Below, in pieces: positions 61,371 to 64,000 of a stretch of DNA of 64,000 nucleotides; position 1 is the stretch's first letter; every line of letters begins with the position of its first letter. This stretch comes from Eonycteris spelaea. Its lineage: Eukaryota > Chordata > Mammalia > Chiroptera > Pteropodidae. The stretch spans positions 3,067,001 through 3,131,000 of the forward strand of contig PUFA01000165.1 in assembly GCA_003508835.1 (NCBI GenBank), given 5' to 3'. The notes beneath the pieces were generated by a model. That model made no database searches and had not been told where the DNA came from. It saw only the letters and a list, made by a program, of their open reading frames with translations. A program made the translations under genes and the position numbers.

Positions 61371-63180
61371 CTCTCTGAAACTTTTTAAAATATATTGATA
61401 GTACTCTAGTTCTCTAGTAATAATTTTTAAATGTGTAGCAGAATTACTAATACACAATTTTTATTGTACCTGGATTAAAACTTTTAAATTAATTTTTAGT
61501 TTCATGTATACAGGACATTGGTTAGGCATTTATATAATTTATGAACTGATTCCTGAATTAATACTTTTGCTGCAGTAAATATCTACTGATTTAATTTGCC
61601 TAACAATAATGAAATGGAATAACTATTTATATTAAGGTCTCTTAAAATGTCCCCTCTACCCCTACAAACAGAGTAAGGCTTAAAACAAAATCAAGCATAA
61701 TGACTGTAAAATGAGTTTTAGTATCAGTGTGGAAAAATGTAGTATGTGTTTTCAATGTTCGTTGTTGACTTAGATAGCAGTTTTCTATTCAGAAGCTTTG
61801 ATCACATGTCATGGGGTTAAATTTTCATTTAATCTTTCTAGCTCCATATTAACAAATGAATTTAAGTTTCATTATAAACTCATATGGGATAAATTTCTCT
61901 GCTTAAAAATATTTAGTTACAGATTCAGTATAAATTTTTGAATATGAAGGAACTAACATTCAGCACTTTATACAGGTACAATAATAATTCTCAAAGTACC
62001 CTTGTGAAGAAGGTAACAGTATCTCCAGAGAACTTAATAGTTTTAGAAAGTTTAGGTCATTTACTCAAACCTGTACAATTGAAAGTCTTGGAAGAGGGGT
62101 TCCAACCCTCATCTACCCCAAAACCCCTTCTCAAGCTACTTAGATAAACTGAAGTAACCTGAATTATTTAGTACCACATGTGTAGATTTATTAAACTGCA
62201 AGAGTTTCAAATGCAGATTTTTACTGAAGTTAAATTATTGAAAGAAAAGGGCAGGCAGAGTTTAAATCTGATTTCATTTTTTTTTTTTTAAGAAAACAGT
62301 CCTTATGACTTGGTTCCTTGCAGTGGGGTAAAGTATTCAAAAATAAGGGACCAGACGGGTTAGGTAAATAACCACAGCAGGAAAGGTGTAATAAGAGAAT
62401 GTAGTAATATCTGTGGCAACGTGGAGTGAAAGCATTTGTTAAAAGGGCAACCACTTCTGCTCACTATTCCATGTTATCCATATTTTTCAAAATCATTTAG
62501 GAATCGGATTTTTATATGAAATACAGTTTTAAATTTGGTAGAATTTTATCTTTAACATTATAGGGGCCAAGGCAAACAGGTACTGACTAGATTAGGAAGA
62601 CCAATTAGATTTTTTCATATAGCTAAATGTTTGAAGAGTGCACGCAGCAAAAGTTGTATTTTAAATAATATGCACAATACACATTAACAGAATAATCGTC
62701 TTAGTGCTTCCCAGGTTCGTTTTGGCTGGGGCCTAGAGTGGACTTGTATTGTGAGGGAGGGAAAGATCGCGCCTTCTTTACCTTATTCTAGCTTGTAACT
62801 CACTGTGGAAGATGGCTTTTTACTTCCATCAGGCTGGAGGAGGTCTTTTATACAAGGTCTAGTATTTTTAGGCAAACCGGAACTCAAGGTTCCTCCTTAA
62901 GGCTAAGTTAACACAGAAATGATTAAATATTTGAGGTAAAGTGCTAAGTAAGAGAAATGCGAGTCCTAAATTTGTCTGTTTGCCATTACGGCTTGCAAGG
63001 CACTAGCTCTTAGTACGTGAGCTATTTTCCAGGAAGGAACCCACATGAAAACTCGTTTGTTCCTCGCAAAGGAATCAGCTTCTGCTGGTAACTGCTGTTT
63101 TCGGGTGGCTGAGAAGACCCGTGCTACGCCTGTAATCATCAGTATCGATAGAAACTTCCGCGTTCCTCGGTAACTACTGG
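61371..63180. other. Spacer between UBA3 and TMF1
   Basis: 1.8 kb between two genes in the same orientation. A faint MIR-like patch lies near 61960-62110. GC content rises from about 62700 toward the TMF1 promoter. No gene recognised. Confidence 0.65.
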
Positions 63181-63502
63181 CAACACTTGGCTCCCGGATG
63201 TGACGTCAACGTTCGTCCTGTTTTTCCGTCTATCGACGGAACTCGGGGCACTGGGATTTGGTTGGTGTGTACGTGGAAGAAGCCAGCGCATGCGCAGTCC
63301 GGTTCTTCGTCTCATCTTGTGGGAAGGGTGAGGGTAGCCTCCCGGCTTCGGGGGAGACTTAGGGTCATGGGTACCCGCTGACAGTGGCCGTCGAGTGGAG
63401 GAGGGAGCGAGGCTGCACCCCTCCCCAGGCCTGCGCCAGTCGGTCTGACCCTCGACCTTCCCGCTTGGTGCTGCCGCCACCACTGACGGCTGAGGAGGGA
63501 AG
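63181..63502 (+). promoter_or_regulatory. TMF1 CpG-rich promoter with CRE and NRF1 sites
   Basis: A perfect palindromic CRE TGACGTCA lies at 63201-63208 and an NRF1-type palindrome GCGCATGCGC(A) at 63286-63296, about 300 and 210 bases before the start codon. The region is CpG-rich without a TATA box, as expected for a housekeeping promoter. Confidence 0.75.
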
Positions 63503-63644
63503 ATGAGTTGGTTCAACGCATCCCAGCTCTCCAGCTTCGCTAAACAGGCCTTGTCTCAGGCCCAGAAGTCCATCGACAGAGTCCTGGACATCCAGGAAGA
63601 GGAGCCGAGCGCCTGGGCGGAGACCATTCCGTACGGAGAGCCGG
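63503..63644 (+). CDS. TMF1: TMF1 (TATA element modulatory factor 1, golgin ARA160), coding exon 1, gene continues beyond window
   Basis: TMF1 is a long coiled-coil Golgi golgin that binds Rab6 and captures vesicles; it was first described as a TATA-element binding protein and androgen-receptor coactivator (family knowledge). The exon runs from an ATG in GGGAAGATGAGTTGG context and encodes MSWFNASQLSSFAKQALSQA, then QKSIDRVLDIQEEEPSAW and AETIPYGEP, ending CCG G|gtaagg. The WFN...L-S-SFAKQALSQAQ N-terminus is the vesicle-capture motif shared by TMF and golgin-84/GMAP-type tethers. The exon is intact; the remaining exons lie past the window end. Identity is secure from the distinctive N-terminus. 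Confidence 0.95.
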
Positions 63645-64000
63645 GTAAGGAGGGGGGCGGGCTCTAGGCTCCCGCAGGCTGCTCTTCTGAGGTAAACAAA
63701 CAGGTGAAGAAGGGGTGTACACGGGGCTCCTTCCTCACGAAAGAGCTCTTAGGAAGTCACGGGGCATCCTCACAGGTTTATTTTTGTCTCCAGCTTGGTC
63801 TTCGCTCTTTTGCCAAGGGAAAATCCGTCCCCATGCCCCTCGTTGCTTATGGCCCTGGGTGCGGATTTTGCGGGCCTCAGATGAAAGGGACTTTATTTGG
63901 TGGTCTTGTCCCCACGCGCTCCCTGGACGGAGCTCTAGTCCCAACCCTCTGGAATCGCTGCACTCTTGGGACCGGGAGCCAAGAACCGAAGTACATCAGG
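63645..64000. other. Start of TMF1 intron 1
   Basis: GC-rich intronic continuation of the CpG island from donor gtaagg to the window end. Nothing else recognised. Confidence 0.8.

Overview
The window is ordinary nuclear DNA from a placental mammal. It has split genes with GT-AG introns, CpG-rich promoters, and many old MIR, L2, L1 and hAT-type repeat relics. I recognise four protein-coding genes from their translated exons: LMOD3, ARL6IP5, UBA3 and TMF1. In human they lie together on chromosome 3p14 in the same order; the window shows the block in the opposite orientation to the human reference. I see no Alu, rodent B1/B2, carnivore tRNA-Lys SINE, ruminant BovA/BovB or equine ERE. An L1 3' end of a kind I associate with Laurasiatheria is present, and so is a retroposed 5S rRNA copy. 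5S-derived SINEs are known from fruit bats, so a pteropodid bat is a reasonable but unproven guess.

Layout. 1-6.3 kb: spacer upstream of LMOD3, with L1/MIR relics and a possible promoter. 6.3-15.2 kb: LMOD3 (+), three coding exons. 15.2-17.8 kb: spacer between convergent genes. 17.8-36.05 kb: ARL6IP5 (-), three coding exons, with its CpG-island promoter near 36 kb. 36.1-40.75 kb: spacer between two divergent promoters. 40.8-61.4 kb: UBA3 (+), 18 coding exons, including one U12-type intron. 61.4-63.2 kb: short spacer. 63.2 kb to the end: promoter and first coding exon of TMF1 (+), which runs off the window.

The genes are not an operon-like functional unit. LMOD3 nucleates actin at skeletal-muscle thin filaments, ARL6IP5 is an ER membrane protein, UBA3 is the catalytic half of the NEDD8 E1, and TMF1 is a Golgi golgin.

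The most important oddity is reading-frame breaks in three of the four genes. LMOD3 has six small indels, ARL6IP5 is one base short at the exon 1/2 junction, and UBA3 has 8 extra bases in a G10 run in its last exon. None of the breaks is a nonsense substitution. Because UBA3 is essential, indel errors in the assembly are the simplest explanation, though real decay of LMOD3 cannot be excluded. I found no sign of a previously undescribed system. The best biological points are the U12-type intron in UBA3, the 5S retrocopy with perfect 12-bp target-site duplications, and the promoter architectures.
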